From positions 1-34,515 of the forward strand of contig JBATTK010000113.1 of assembly GCA_049670505.1 (NCBI GenBank): 34,515 bases of DNA, written 5' to 3'. The position numbers and the translations under genes are program-made. This document shows, one piece after another, positions 7,792 to 15,322 of the stretch; the first letter of the stretch is position 1, and the number at the start of each line of letters is the position of its first letter. The stretch comes from JBATTK01 sp049670505. GTDB taxonomy: Bacteria > Bacteroidota > Bacteroidia > Flavobacteriales > Flavobacteriaceae. Under the pieces are notes generated by a model. That model had not been told where the DNA came from and ran no database searches. It saw only the letters and a list, made by a program, of their open reading frames with translations.

Positions 7792-8583
7792 CTACCATCC
7801 ACCAGAAGCACCTCCGCCACCGAAACCGCCTCCGCCGAAACCACCGCCAAATCCTCCGCCACCAAATCCTCCGCCACTAGATGAGCCACCGCCAAATCCG
7901 CCACGGCCCATATTGCTCAGGATGATAATATCCCAAAGATCCATTCCGGAGGAACGTTTTCCGCCTCCTTTTCCACCTTTGTTCCGCCTATTTCGATTAG
8001 AGAGAATAATGACAATAATAAAGAAAATGATAACGGGCAATAAAGCACCAAAAGGAAAGTCAACGTCCTTGTCAAAACTGCGTTCCTCTTTAAATTCACC
8101 GGTGAGAACACTAAAAATAGCATCGGAACCCTTATCCAGACCGGCGTAATAATCTCCCTTTTTAAATTCAGGGATAATAACGTTTTCTATGATTCTTCTA
8201 GACATGGCATCGGTTAAGGAGCCTTCCGTTCCATATCCGGTGTTGATGGATACCCTACGGTCCCCCTTTGCCAAAAGCACAAGAATTCCATTATCCTTTC
8301 CTGCTTGACCAATTCCCCATTCCTGTCCCCATTGCGCGCCCAAGAAATTGATGTTTTCTCCTTCCGTAGAATTAATAATAGCAATGACGATCTGCGTTGA
8401 GGTGCTATCGGAATACCGTATGAGCTTCTGCTCCAGTGCACTTTTTTGAGCGTTTGGCAATAAATTTAGATAGTCATAGATACTAGTTTGTTCCTTTGGT
8501 TTTTCAGGAATTTTAAATTGTGCGGAACCTAGAGTACAACAGGCTAGAAAAAGAAGTAGAAAATTATGCTTTGGAAACCTCAT
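7792..8583 (-). CDS. TPM-domain protein with glycine-rich C-terminus (YgcG-like)
   Basis: A 263-residue protein with an N-terminal signal peptide (MRFPKHNFLLLFLACCTLGS). The TPM domain (about 30-160) carries IVIAIINSTEGENINFLGAQ, GKDNGILVLLAKGDRRVSI and GYGTEGSLTDA. A single transmembrane helix (FGALLPVIIFFIIVIILSN) is at about 178-196, then basic NRNRRNKGGKGGGKR, and the last ~45 residues are mostly Gly, Ser and Phe. TPM proteins are thought to be envelope proteins; phosphatase or photosystem-repair roles are known only for plant relatives. It overlaps the upstream TPM gene by 20 bases and belongs to the lemA cluster. Family confident; role not established. Confidence 0.88.
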   Translation of the reverse strand: MRFPKHNFLLLFLACCTLGSAQFKIPEKPKEQTSIYDYLNLLPNAQKSALEQKLIRYSDSTSTQIVIAIINSTEGENINFLGAQWGQEWGIGQAGKDNGILVLLAKGDRRVSINTGYGTEGSLTDAMSRRIIENVIIPEFKKGDYYAGLDKGSDAIFSVLTGEFKEERSFDKDVDFPFGALLPVIIFFIIVIILSNRNRRNKGGKGGGKRSSGMDLWDIIILSNMGRGGFGGGSSSGGGFGGGGFGGGFGGGGFGGGGASGGW

Positions 8584-9001
8584 TGCTCAGTTCGTTGGTA
8601 TCATTATGGTTCCATGGGAAATGGGCCTCCAATTCTTTGCCGGCTTTCAAGATGCCCGCTATAATTCCCTGTTTAAAATTATTTTGTTTGAAGTGATGTT
8701 GTATGCTATCCTTGGTCCGGTTCCAAAAATCCTTAGGGACCACTTTATCGATGCCGCGATCGCCATAGATGACAAACTTTCTATCGAGCACGGCCACATA
8801 GATCAACACGCCATTTTCTTCTTTGGTGTTATCCATCTTAAGGTAATGGAACACCTCTTTGGCCCTATCAAAATGTTTCAGTTTTGTAGTTGCCTCAATA
8901 TGTACCCTGATTTCCCCCGACGTATTTTTTTCAGCTTCAAGAATGGCACCCACAATTTCCTGTTCCTCTTCTCGAGTTAAAAAATCCTCTACTTTGGACA
9001 T
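8564..9001 (-). CDS. second TPM-domain protein, soluble
   Basis: Start chosen at 9001 (MSKVEDFLTREEEQEI), 7 bases after the lemA stop. An upstream in-frame Met at 9082 would put 27 extra residues entirely inside lemA and is rejected. The 145-residue protein has ILEAEKNTSGEIRVHIE, YLKMDNTKEENGVLIYVAVL and FVIYGDRGIDKVVP, typical of a TPM domain. Unlike its neighbour it lacks a signal peptide and transmembrane helix, so it is predicted to be cytoplasmic or membrane-associated through partners. The stop lies inside the next TPM gene, consistent with translational coupling. Confidence 0.88.
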   Translation of the reverse strand: MSKVEDFLTREEEQEIVGAILEAEKNTSGEIRVHIEATTKLKHFDRAKEVFHYLKMDNTKEENGVLIYVAVLDRKFVIYGDRGIDKVVPKDFWNRTKDSIQHHFKQNNFKQGIIAGILKAGKELEAHFPWNHNDTNELSNEVSKA

Positions 9002-9008
9002 GCCGCTA

Positions 9009-9608
9009 TCAATTAAATTCGAAATCGACCTCCGGAGCTTGATCGGCACCAGCTTCCGACTTAAAATAGGCCAATTCATCAAAGTTAAAAAGTCCGGCCA
9101 AAACCGAATTGGGAAAAGTCTTGATATGATTATTATAAGGCTCTACGGAGGTATTAAATCGGTCCCTGGCAACGTTGATCCTATTTTCGGTACCTTCCAA
9201 TTGCGATTGTAGTTCCAAAAAGTTCTGATTGGCCTTTAAGTCGGGATAACGCTCCACAGTGACCAGCAAACTTTTTAATGCCCCGCTTAAGCCTCCCTGT
9301 ACTTCATTGAATTTGGCCAGCTGTTCCGGCGTAATATTTGTTGGGTCCACAGATACCGATGTGGCCTTGGCACGGGCTTCTATCACATCCGTTAAGGTGC
9401 CTCTTTCAAAGTCGGCCGCACCTTGCACCGTTTTTACCAGGTTATCTATCAAATCATTTCTTCTTTGATAGGAGCTTTCTACATTGGCCCATGATTTTGT
9501 AGATGCTTCCTTGAGTTTTACAGCGGTATTATTGAAACCAACGCCCCATTGATATAGGCCAAAGGCTATGACCACTAGGATAATTACGGGAATTAACCAT
9601 TTTTTCAT
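9009..9608 (-). CDS. lemA: LemA family protein
   Basis: A 199-residue protein with an N-terminal membrane segment (about 4-22, WLIPVIILVVIAFGLYQWG). A helical LemA domain follows, with WANVESSYQRRNDLIDNLV, TLTDVIEARAKATSV, RYPDLKANQNFLELQSQLEG and AGLFNFDELAYFKSE. LemA proteins have a short outside N-terminus and a long helical inner domain; their molecular role is poorly known. The order lemA-TPM-TPM is frequent in bacteria and supports a shared envelope function. Confidence 0.92.
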   Translation of the reverse strand: MKKWLIPVIILVVIAFGLYQWGVGFNNTAVKLKEASTKSWANVESSYQRRNDLIDNLVKTVQGAADFERGTLTDVIEARAKATSVSVDPTNITPEQLAKFNEVQGGLSGALKSLLVTVERYPDLKANQNFLELQSQLEGTENRINVARDRFNTSVEPYNNHIKTFPNSVLAGLFNFDELAYFKSEAGADQAPEVDFEFN

Positions 9609-9630
9609 ACGTAGTGTTTTAAAGGTTGTG

Positions 9631-9960
9631 TTATAATTGACTTTTGATTTTAATCAGTTCCGCCCGTACCCTTTCCAATTTTTGGATGACTTCAAAATTG
9701 GAGAGCGTCTTTAGTTTTTCTTCTTTCAGATGTGTCTTGGCACCTTCCAAGGTAAATCCGCGTTCCTTTACCAAGTGGTAGATCAGTTGCAGATTGGAGA
9801 TGTCCCGCGGGGTAAATTTTCGATTACCCTTGGCATTTTTTTTTGGTTTAAGTACATCGAATTCCTTTTCCCAGAAACGGATGAGCGAAGTATTTACGCC
9901 AAAGGCCTTGGCGACCTCACCAATACCGTAATACCTTTTTTCCGGTAGTTCTATGTGCAT
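9631..9960 (-). CDS. MerR family transcriptional regulator
   Basis: A 109-residue protein with a winged helix-turn-helix: YYGIGEVAKAFGVNTSLIRF at about 10-29, then WEKEFDVLKPKK, then FTPRDISNLQLIYHLVKERG. A short helical tail ends KLERVRAELIKIKSQL. It is shorter than most MerR proteins and has no effector domain, so it may act as a simple DNA-binding dimer. Its start codon overlaps the M23 peptidase stop by one base (TAATG), which indicates coupled translation. No target site was identified. Confidence 0.88.
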   Translation of the reverse strand: MHIELPEKRYYGIGEVAKAFGVNTSLIRFWEKEFDVLKPKKNAKGNRKFTPRDISNLQLIYHLVKERGFTLEGAKTHLKEEKLKTLSNFEVIQKLERVRAELIKIKSQL

Positions 9961-10937
9961 TAATCCAAGGATTGGTTTTCTTGTGTAGCGTATTTCAACA
10001 TATTCTCAAATTCTTCCGCCGATAAACTTCCGTAGTAGAAATTAATGGGGTTGATGCGTTGATCGTCTTTCCATACCTCATAGTGCAAATGGGGAGCTTC
10101 GGAACGACCCGTACTTCCAACAAAACCAATAAGATCGCCCCGCTTCACTTTTTGGCCCTTTTTTACATTGTATCTGCTGAGGTGTGCATACAAGGTCATA
10201 TACCCGTAACCATGTTCAATTCGAATATGCTTTCCATAGCCTGAGGAATTGTTGTCCGCGCGGGTTATTTTTCCATCCCCGGTGGCGTAGATAGGAACGC
10301 CCTTGGGAGCGGTAAAGTCCATCCCCCAATGCATTTTTCTTGCTTTTGTAAATGGATCGGAACGCCATCCAAAACCGGAGGCCATGCGAATCAACCTTTC
10401 GTTGTTCACTGGTTGTATGGCGGGTATAGCGGCCAATAATTTTTCCTTTTCCTCTGCTAATTTGGTAATGTCGTCCAAGGATTTGGACTGTATCACCATT
10501 TGCTTCTGAATGATATCCAAACGTTTGGTAGTAGAAACGATCATTTCCGAATTATTGAAACCTTCCAGGGATTTGTAACGGTTGATACCACCAAAGCCGG
10601 CTCGGCGTTGTTCTTCAGGAATAGGATTGGCCTCAAAATAAAGTCGGTAAATATTGTTGTCGCGATCTTCAATGTTGGCCAGCACCTGTTCTATCTGCTC
10701 CATCTTTTTATCCAGAAGTTCAAATTGAAGCTCGTAGTTTTTTACTTCCCGCTGCAGGGATAGTTCCTTTGGGGTGTTCAAAATATTGGTATTCAATAAA
10801 AAAGTAAGTCCCAAAAAGCCAAAAAGACCCGAGCCAAGTAAAAAGAAGAATACATTTCTATATTTTCTTGATTTCTTAGCTTCTATCTTTCGATACGAAA
10901 GCGTATCCGGATCGTAATAATACTTTACTTTAGACAT
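9960..10937 (-). CDS. M23 family metallopeptidase, membrane-anchored
   Basis: A 325-residue protein with a cytoplasmic N-terminus, a transmembrane helix at about 29-50 (VFFFLLGSGLFGFLGLTFLL), a coiled-coil region at about 60-170 and a C-terminal LytM/peptidase M23 domain. Zinc-binding residues H203 and D207 (HWGMDF) and H285 (HLHYEVW) and the catalytic H252 (YAHLS) are all present, so an active peptidoglycan endopeptidase is likely. The coiled coil resembles that of envelope hydrolases guided by division or shape complexes. It is the first gene of a probable five- or six-gene minus-strand operon, divergent from alaS. Confidence 0.92.
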   Translation of the reverse strand: MSKVKYYYDPDTLSYRKIEAKKSRKYRNVFFFLLGSGLFGFLGLTFLLNTNILNTPKELSLQREVKNYELQFELLDKKMEQIEQVLANIEDRDNNIYRLYFEANPIPEEQRRAGFGGINRYKSLEGFNNSEMIVSTTKRLDIIQKQMVIQSKSLDDITKLAEEKEKLLAAIPAIQPVNNERLIRMASGFGWRSDPFTKARKMHWGMDFTAPKGVPIYATGDGKITRADNNSSGYGKHIRIEHGYGYMTLYAHLSRYNVKKGQKVKRGDLIGFVGSTGRSEAPHLHYEVWKDDQRINPINFYYGSLSAEEFENMLKYATQENQSLD

Positions 10938-11003
10938 GAATGGATTTTGTCCTATTTTTGTGCTTTCATTATATCAAAACAAACAAATATAAAAATTGTT
11001 TTG

Positions 11004-11012
11004 TATAATTTG
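11004..11012 (+). promoter_or_regulatory. possible alaS promoter -7 region
   Basis: TATAATTTG resembles TAnnTTTG with one extra base and lies 30 bases before the alaS start, in a very AT-rich 105-base gap between divergent genes. No convincing -33 element is visible. Confidence 0.25.
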
Positions 11013-11042
11013 TTAAAATTATAAAAAGCTTACGTTTTTCCT

Positions 11043-13658
11043 ATGCATTCCAAAGACATTAGAGCAAAGTTTTTAGATTTTTTTAAGGATAAATCCCACA
11101 AAATTGTCCCCTCGGCCCCTATGGTTATTAAGGATGATCCTACCCTAATGTTTACCAATGCCGGAATGAACCAGTTTAAGGAATTCTTTTTAGGCCATAG
11201 GGAACCAAAAGATGCTAGGGTAGCCGATACCCAAAAGTGCCTTAGGGTAAGCGGAAAACATAACGATCTGGAAGAGGTTGGAAAGGACACCTACCACCAC
11301 ACCATGTTTGAAATGCTGGGAAATTGGAGTTTTGGCGATTACTTCAAAAAAGAAGCGATTACCTGGGCGTGGGAACTGCTTACCGGGGTTTATGGAATAG
11401 ATGAGGATAGCCTCTACGTTTCCGTATTCGAAGGAAGTGATGACGCCGACAATCTGGAGATGGATAAAGAAGCTCATGCGCTTTGGAAGTCCATTGTTCC
11501 GGAAGATCGCATTATCATGGGCAATAAAAAAGATAATTTCTGGGAAATGGGCGATCAAGGGCCTTGCGGTCCGTGCTCGGAAATCCATGTAGACATTCGA
11601 TCCAAGGAAGAAAAGGCTGAAATTTCCGGGGCATCTCTGGTCAACCAAGACCATCCGCTAGTGGTAGAAATTTGGAATCTTGTATTTATGCAATACAATC
11701 GCAAGGGCAATGGAACTTTGGAACCCTTACCTGCCAAACATGTGGATACCGGTATGGGTTTTGAGCGTTTATGCATGGTTTTACAGGGGGTACAATCCAA
11801 TTATGATACTGACGTTTTTACCCCGATTATCCGTGAAATAGAAACCATCACAGGTACAAGATATGGCAAGGACGAAAAGACCGATATTGCCGTTAGGGTC
11901 ATTGCGGATCATATACGTGCCGTAGCTTTTTCTATTGCGGATGGCCAATTACCAAGTAATACGGGGGCAGGTTATGTCATCCGAAGAATTTTGCGAAGGG
12001 CCATACGCTATGGTTTTACTTTTCTTGATACCAAAACGCCTTTTATGTTCCGTTTGGTAAAGGTGCTGACCGATACCATGGGAGATGGTTTTCCAGAACT
12101 CAGGGAACAACAACAGCTGATCGAAAATGTGATAAAGGAAGAAGAACACTCCTTCTTAAAGACCTTGGAACAGGGTCTGATTCTGTTAGATCAGATTATT
12201 ATGGGTACCAAGGGAGAAGAGGTAGACGGTAGGAAAGCCTTTGAACTGTACGATACCTTTGGTTTTCCAATAGACCTGACCGCCCTAATTTTAGGTGAAA
12301 AAGGATATCGTTTGGACGAAAAGGGCTTTGAAGTTGCCATGCAGGAGCAAAAAGACCGATCGCGATCCGCTTCCGAAGTATCAAGGGAAGACTGGACCAT
12401 AGTGGAAGATAATATGGAGCAGGAATTTGTCGGCTATGATCTTATGGAGGCCGAAGTAAAATTGGTGAAGTACAGAAAGGTAATTTCGAAGAAAGAAGGG
12501 GCGCAGTATCAATTGGTATTTAATCGTACGCCATTTTATGCGGAAGGTGGCGGACAAGTAGGGGATAAAGGTTATTTGGAAGCCATAAACGGCGATGTAG
12601 TCTATATTTTGGATACCAAAAAAGAGAATAGCGAAATTGTACACTTTGCGAAAAACTTGCCCAAGCACCCTACGGAAACGTTTAAAGCAGTTGTTGATGC
12701 AAAACAACGCCAACGAACGGCAAGCAACCATACGGCCACCCATTTATTACATCAGGCGCTTCGAGAAATTTTGGGTCCCCATGTAGAACAAAAAGGTTCT
12801 GCAGTACATTCCAAATACCTGCGTTTTGACTTTTCGCATTTTGCTAAAATGACCGTAAAGGAGCTAAGGGATGTGGAGAATTTCGTTAATGCAAGAATAG
12901 CCGGTCATTTGCCACTTCAGGAAAACAGAAGCGCTTCCATGGAAACAGCCTTAAAGGAGGGAGCCATAGCACTTTTTGGGGAAAAATATGGGGATACCGT
13001 ACGCACGATCCGTTTTGGACAGTCCATTGAATTATGCGGAGGGACCCATGTGCAAAACACGGCAGATCTTTGGCATTTTAAGATTATATCCGAAGGAGCG
13101 GTAGCGTCGGGCATAAGACGCATAGAGGCCATTACTTCCGATGCGGTGAAAGGCTTTTACACTGAAAACAACAAAAGACTATCCGAAATAAAAGAGCTGT
13201 TGAACCATACGCCGGATCCGGTACAAGCGGTGAGTTCCCTACAGGAAGAGAATATAAAACTTCGTAAACAGATAGAACAATTGCTAAAGGACAAGGCCAA
13301 GAATCTAAAGACGGAGTTGGCCAATGAACTCACCGAAATCAATGGGATTCAATTTTTGGCCAAGAAACTGGATCTGGATGCTGCCGGAATAAAAGATCTT
13401 TCCTTTAGTATGGGAAATAATAGGGAGAACCTATTTTTGTTGTTCGCGACCGAACAAAATGAAAAAGCCCTACTGTCCTGCTATATTTCCAAGGAATTGG
13501 TAGCACAAAAAGATTTGAATGCAGGTGCTATTGTTCGGGAATTGGGGAAATATATTCAAGGCGGCGGGGGCGGCCAGCCATTCTTCGCTACCGCCGGAGG
13601 AAAGCATCCGGCGGGTATAACCGAAGCCCTGAATAAAGCGAAAGATTATATTAGTTAA
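11043..13658 (+). CDS. alaS: alanine--tRNA ligase
   Basis: Charges tRNA-Ala with alanine in the cytoplasm and removes mischarged serine or glycine. At 871 residues it is full length. It starts with the family motif MHSKDIRAKFLDFFKDKSH. Class II catalytic motifs include MFTNAGMNQFKEFFLG and GPCGPCSEIHVD. The editing domain has zinc-binding H563 and H567 (NHTATHLLHQ) with C665 and H669 (CGGTH). The C-terminal C-Ala domain ends in GGGGGQPFFATAGGKHPAG. It is divergent from the M23 peptidase and may be followed in the same transcript by the GSCFA gene 54 bases away. Confidence 0.98.
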   Translation: MHSKDIRAKFLDFFKDKSHKIVPSAPMVIKDDPTLMFTNAGMNQFKEFFLGHREPKDARVADTQKCLRVSGKHNDLEEVGKDTYHHTMFEMLGNWSFGDYFKKEAITWAWELLTGVYGIDEDSLYVSVFEGSDDADNLEMDKEAHALWKSIVPEDRIIMGNKKDNFWEMGDQGPCGPCSEIHVDIRSKEEKAEISGASLVNQDHPLVVEIWNLVFMQYNRKGNGTLEPLPAKHVDTGMGFERLCMVLQGVQSNYDTDVFTPIIREIETITGTRYGKDEKTDIAVRVIADHIRAVAFSIADGQLPSNTGAGYVIRRILRRAIRYGFTFLDTKTPFMFRLVKVLTDTMGDGFPELREQQQLIENVIKEEEHSFLKTLEQGLILLDQIIMGTKGEEVDGRKAFELYDTFGFPIDLTALILGEKGYRLDEKGFEVAMQEQKDRSRSASEVSREDWTIVEDNMEQEFVGYDLMEAEVKLVKYRKVISKKEGAQYQLVFNRTPFYAEGGGQVGDKGYLEAINGDVVYILDTKKENSEIVHFAKNLPKHPTETFKAVVDAKQRQRTASNHTATHLLHQALREILGPHVEQKGSAVHSKYLRFDFSHFAKMTVKELRDVENFVNARIAGHLPLQENRSASMETALKEGAIALFGEKYGDTVRTIRFGQSIELCGGTHVQNTADLWHFKIISEGAVASGIRRIEAITSDAVKGFYTENNKRLSEIKELLNHTPDPVQAVSSLQEENIKLRKQIEQLLKDKAKNLKTELANELTEINGIQFLAKKLDLDAAGIKDLSFSMGNNRENLFLLFATEQNEKALLSCYISKELVAQKDLNAGAIVRELGKYIQGGGGGQPFFATAGGKHPAGITEALNKAKDYIS

Positions 13659-13699
13659 CAGTATATATCAAACTGATTACTGTTTATTACTGGTTAACT
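13653..13699 (+). other. inverted repeat spanning the alaS stop codon
   Basis: AGTTAACAGTA and TACTGGTTAACT form a stem with a one-base bulge and a 24-base loop, with the alaS stop inside the left arm. There is no T-run, so a terminator is unlikely. It could be a processing hairpin or chance in AT-rich DNA. Confidence 0.3.
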
Positions 13700-13712
13700 G
13701 AATGCCGATAAC

Positions 13713-14663
13713 ATGAAACTGCAAACGAATATTCCATTTTCCAAAGCTAGTTTTCCAATAGATTACGGGAGCCAACTATTTTTATTGGGATCCTGTTTCT
13801 CCGAAAATATAGGCAAAAAGTTGGATTATTATAAGTTTCCATCCTTATGCAATCCGTTCGGCATCCTATTTCATCCAAAGGCCATTGAAAGAATAATAAC
13901 GGACGCGACCGAGGAAAAGCGCTATACGGAAAAGGATGTTTTTTTCCAGAACGAACGTTGGCATAGTTTTGATGCCCATTCTAATTTGAGCGATGTTTCA
14001 AAAGATACCCTACTGGAAAAACTCAATGATGGACTTGATGCGATACATCGGCAAATTTCAAAAGCTACGCATATCATTATTACATTAGGGACCGCTTGGG
14101 TGTATCGTCATATACGAACAGGTTCTGTGGTCACCAATTGCCATAAGGTACCCCAGAAGGAATTTAAAAAGGAGCTATTGTCCATAGATGAAATAGTCAA
14201 AAGCCTTGAAAATAGCATTCGTTCTATCTATTCCGTAAATAAGAATGCCCAGTTCATTTTTACGGTTTCCCCCGTCCGTCACTTAAAAGATGGCTTTATT
14301 GAAAACCAAAGGAGCAAGGCACATCTTATATCGGCTATCCATCAAGTAATAAATGGACGTAATGCGTCTTATTTTCCTTCCTATGAGCTTTTGATGGACG
14401 AATTGCGTGACTATCGCTTTTACGAAGTCGATATGGTACATCCCAATGCATTGGCCATTGCGTATATCTGGGAGAAGTTCAAAACCGAATGGATTTCGGA
14501 AAAGGCCTATTCGGTAATGGAACAGGTAGAGGCCATTCAAAAAGGGATACAACACAAGGCATTTCATCCAGAATCCGAACAACATCGAAAGTTCCTAAAG
14601 TCGCTACAGGAGAAAATTGCGTATCTTAAGAGGGCACATCCCTTTATGGAATTTAATGAGTAA
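13713..14663 (+). CDS. GSCFA domain-containing protein
   Basis: A 316-residue protein with the name-giving motif GSCFSENIG at residues 26-34. A C-terminal DMVHPN (D240, H243) resembles the Asp-x-x-His end of SGNH/GDSL hydrolases, and ITLGTAWVY and FTVSPVRHLKDGF lie between. The fold is probably SGNH-hydrolase-like, but the catalytic nucleophile and substrate are unproven. GSCFA proteins are common in Bacteroidota. There is no signal peptide, so it is likely cytoplasmic. The start at 13713 follows alaS closely. Confidence 0.88.
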   Translation: MKLQTNIPFSKASFPIDYGSQLFLLGSCFSENIGKKLDYYKFPSLCNPFGILFHPKAIERIITDATEEKRYTEKDVFFQNERWHSFDAHSNLSDVSKDTLLEKLNDGLDAIHRQISKATHIIITLGTAWVYRHIRTGSVVTNCHKVPQKEFKKELLSIDEIVKSLENSIRSIYSVNKNAQFIFTVSPVRHLKDGFIENQRSKAHLISAIHQVINGRNASYFPSYELLMDELRDYRFYEVDMVHPNALAIAYIWEKFKTEWISEKAYSVMEQVEAIQKGIQHKAFHPESEQHRKFLKSLQEKIAYLKRAHPFMEFNE

Positions 14664-14710
14664 ATATAGGGTTGTACCTATATTGTACAAACCTAAAAGG
14701 CAGGCATAAA

Positions 14711-15322
14711 ATGAAAAAAATACTAATTGGGGTTGTAGTTACCTTGGCCATAGTGCTTATTTTTCGTTCCTGTACGGATGATAAAAACGAAAAGGCCATA
14801 CTGCAAGAGAATTCCATGCTCATTCAAAAGCAGATAACCAACGTTTCAAAACTTATTGTTACGGAAGGGCATTTTGCGGAAGTATATAACTATAGGGACT
14901 CCCAAAAACTATTTGGGGAGATGATTACTGCGGATAAAAAGGCATTGGTAGTGGTGAATGCGGAAGCTACGGTAGCTTATGATCTGGGCAAGATAGAATT
15001 CGATATAGATACGGCCCATAAAACCCTTCGTATTTTAAGTATTCCCCAACCGGAAATAAAGGTCAACCCGGATTTTGAATATTATGATGTAAGGGCGGAT
15101 TATTTGAATCCGTTCAATGCAGCGGATTATAATGCCATAAAAAGGAACGTAAATACGTCCCTTCTAAAAAAGATCGAAGCATCTTCCTTAAAATCGAATG
15201 CCGAGAATAGATTGATCAGCGAACTTTCCAAATTTTATATCCTTACCAATTCTATGGGATGGACCCTGGTATATGGAGATAGGCCCATCAATACGCTAGA
15301 GCAGATCAAAATCCCGAATTGA
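14711..15322 (+). CDS. DUF4230 domain-containing protein
   Basis: Start chosen at ATG 14711 (MKKILIGVVVTLAIVLIFRS), preceded by purine-rich AAAAGGCAGG, rather than the TTG at 14672. The 203-residue protein has an N-terminal membrane segment at about 4-18; a Cys follows in a weak lipobox-like context (LIFRSC). The rest is a DUF4230 domain with KLIVTEGHFAEVYNYRD, KALVVVNAEATVAYDLGKIE and ILTNSMGWTLVYGD. It is probably anchored in the membrane facing the periplasm. Function unknown. Its 3' end overlaps the convergent hydroxylase gene by 17 bases. Confidence 0.85.
   Translation: MKKILIGVVVTLAIVLIFRSCTDDKNEKAILQENSMLIQKQITNVSKLIVTEGHFAEVYNYRDSQKLFGEMITADKKALVVVNAEATVAYDLGKIEFDIDTAHKTLRILSIPQPEIKVNPDFEYYDVRADYLNPFNAADYNAIKRNVNTSLLKKIEASSLKSNAENRLISELSKFYILTNSMGWTLVYGDRPINTLEQIKIPN

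Noticed and set aside
7728..7904. An N-terminal extension of the lipoprotein to 7904
   Set aside because: It would place about 59 residues, many antisense to glycine codons of the TPM gene, before a clear lipoprotein signal peptide starting at 7727.
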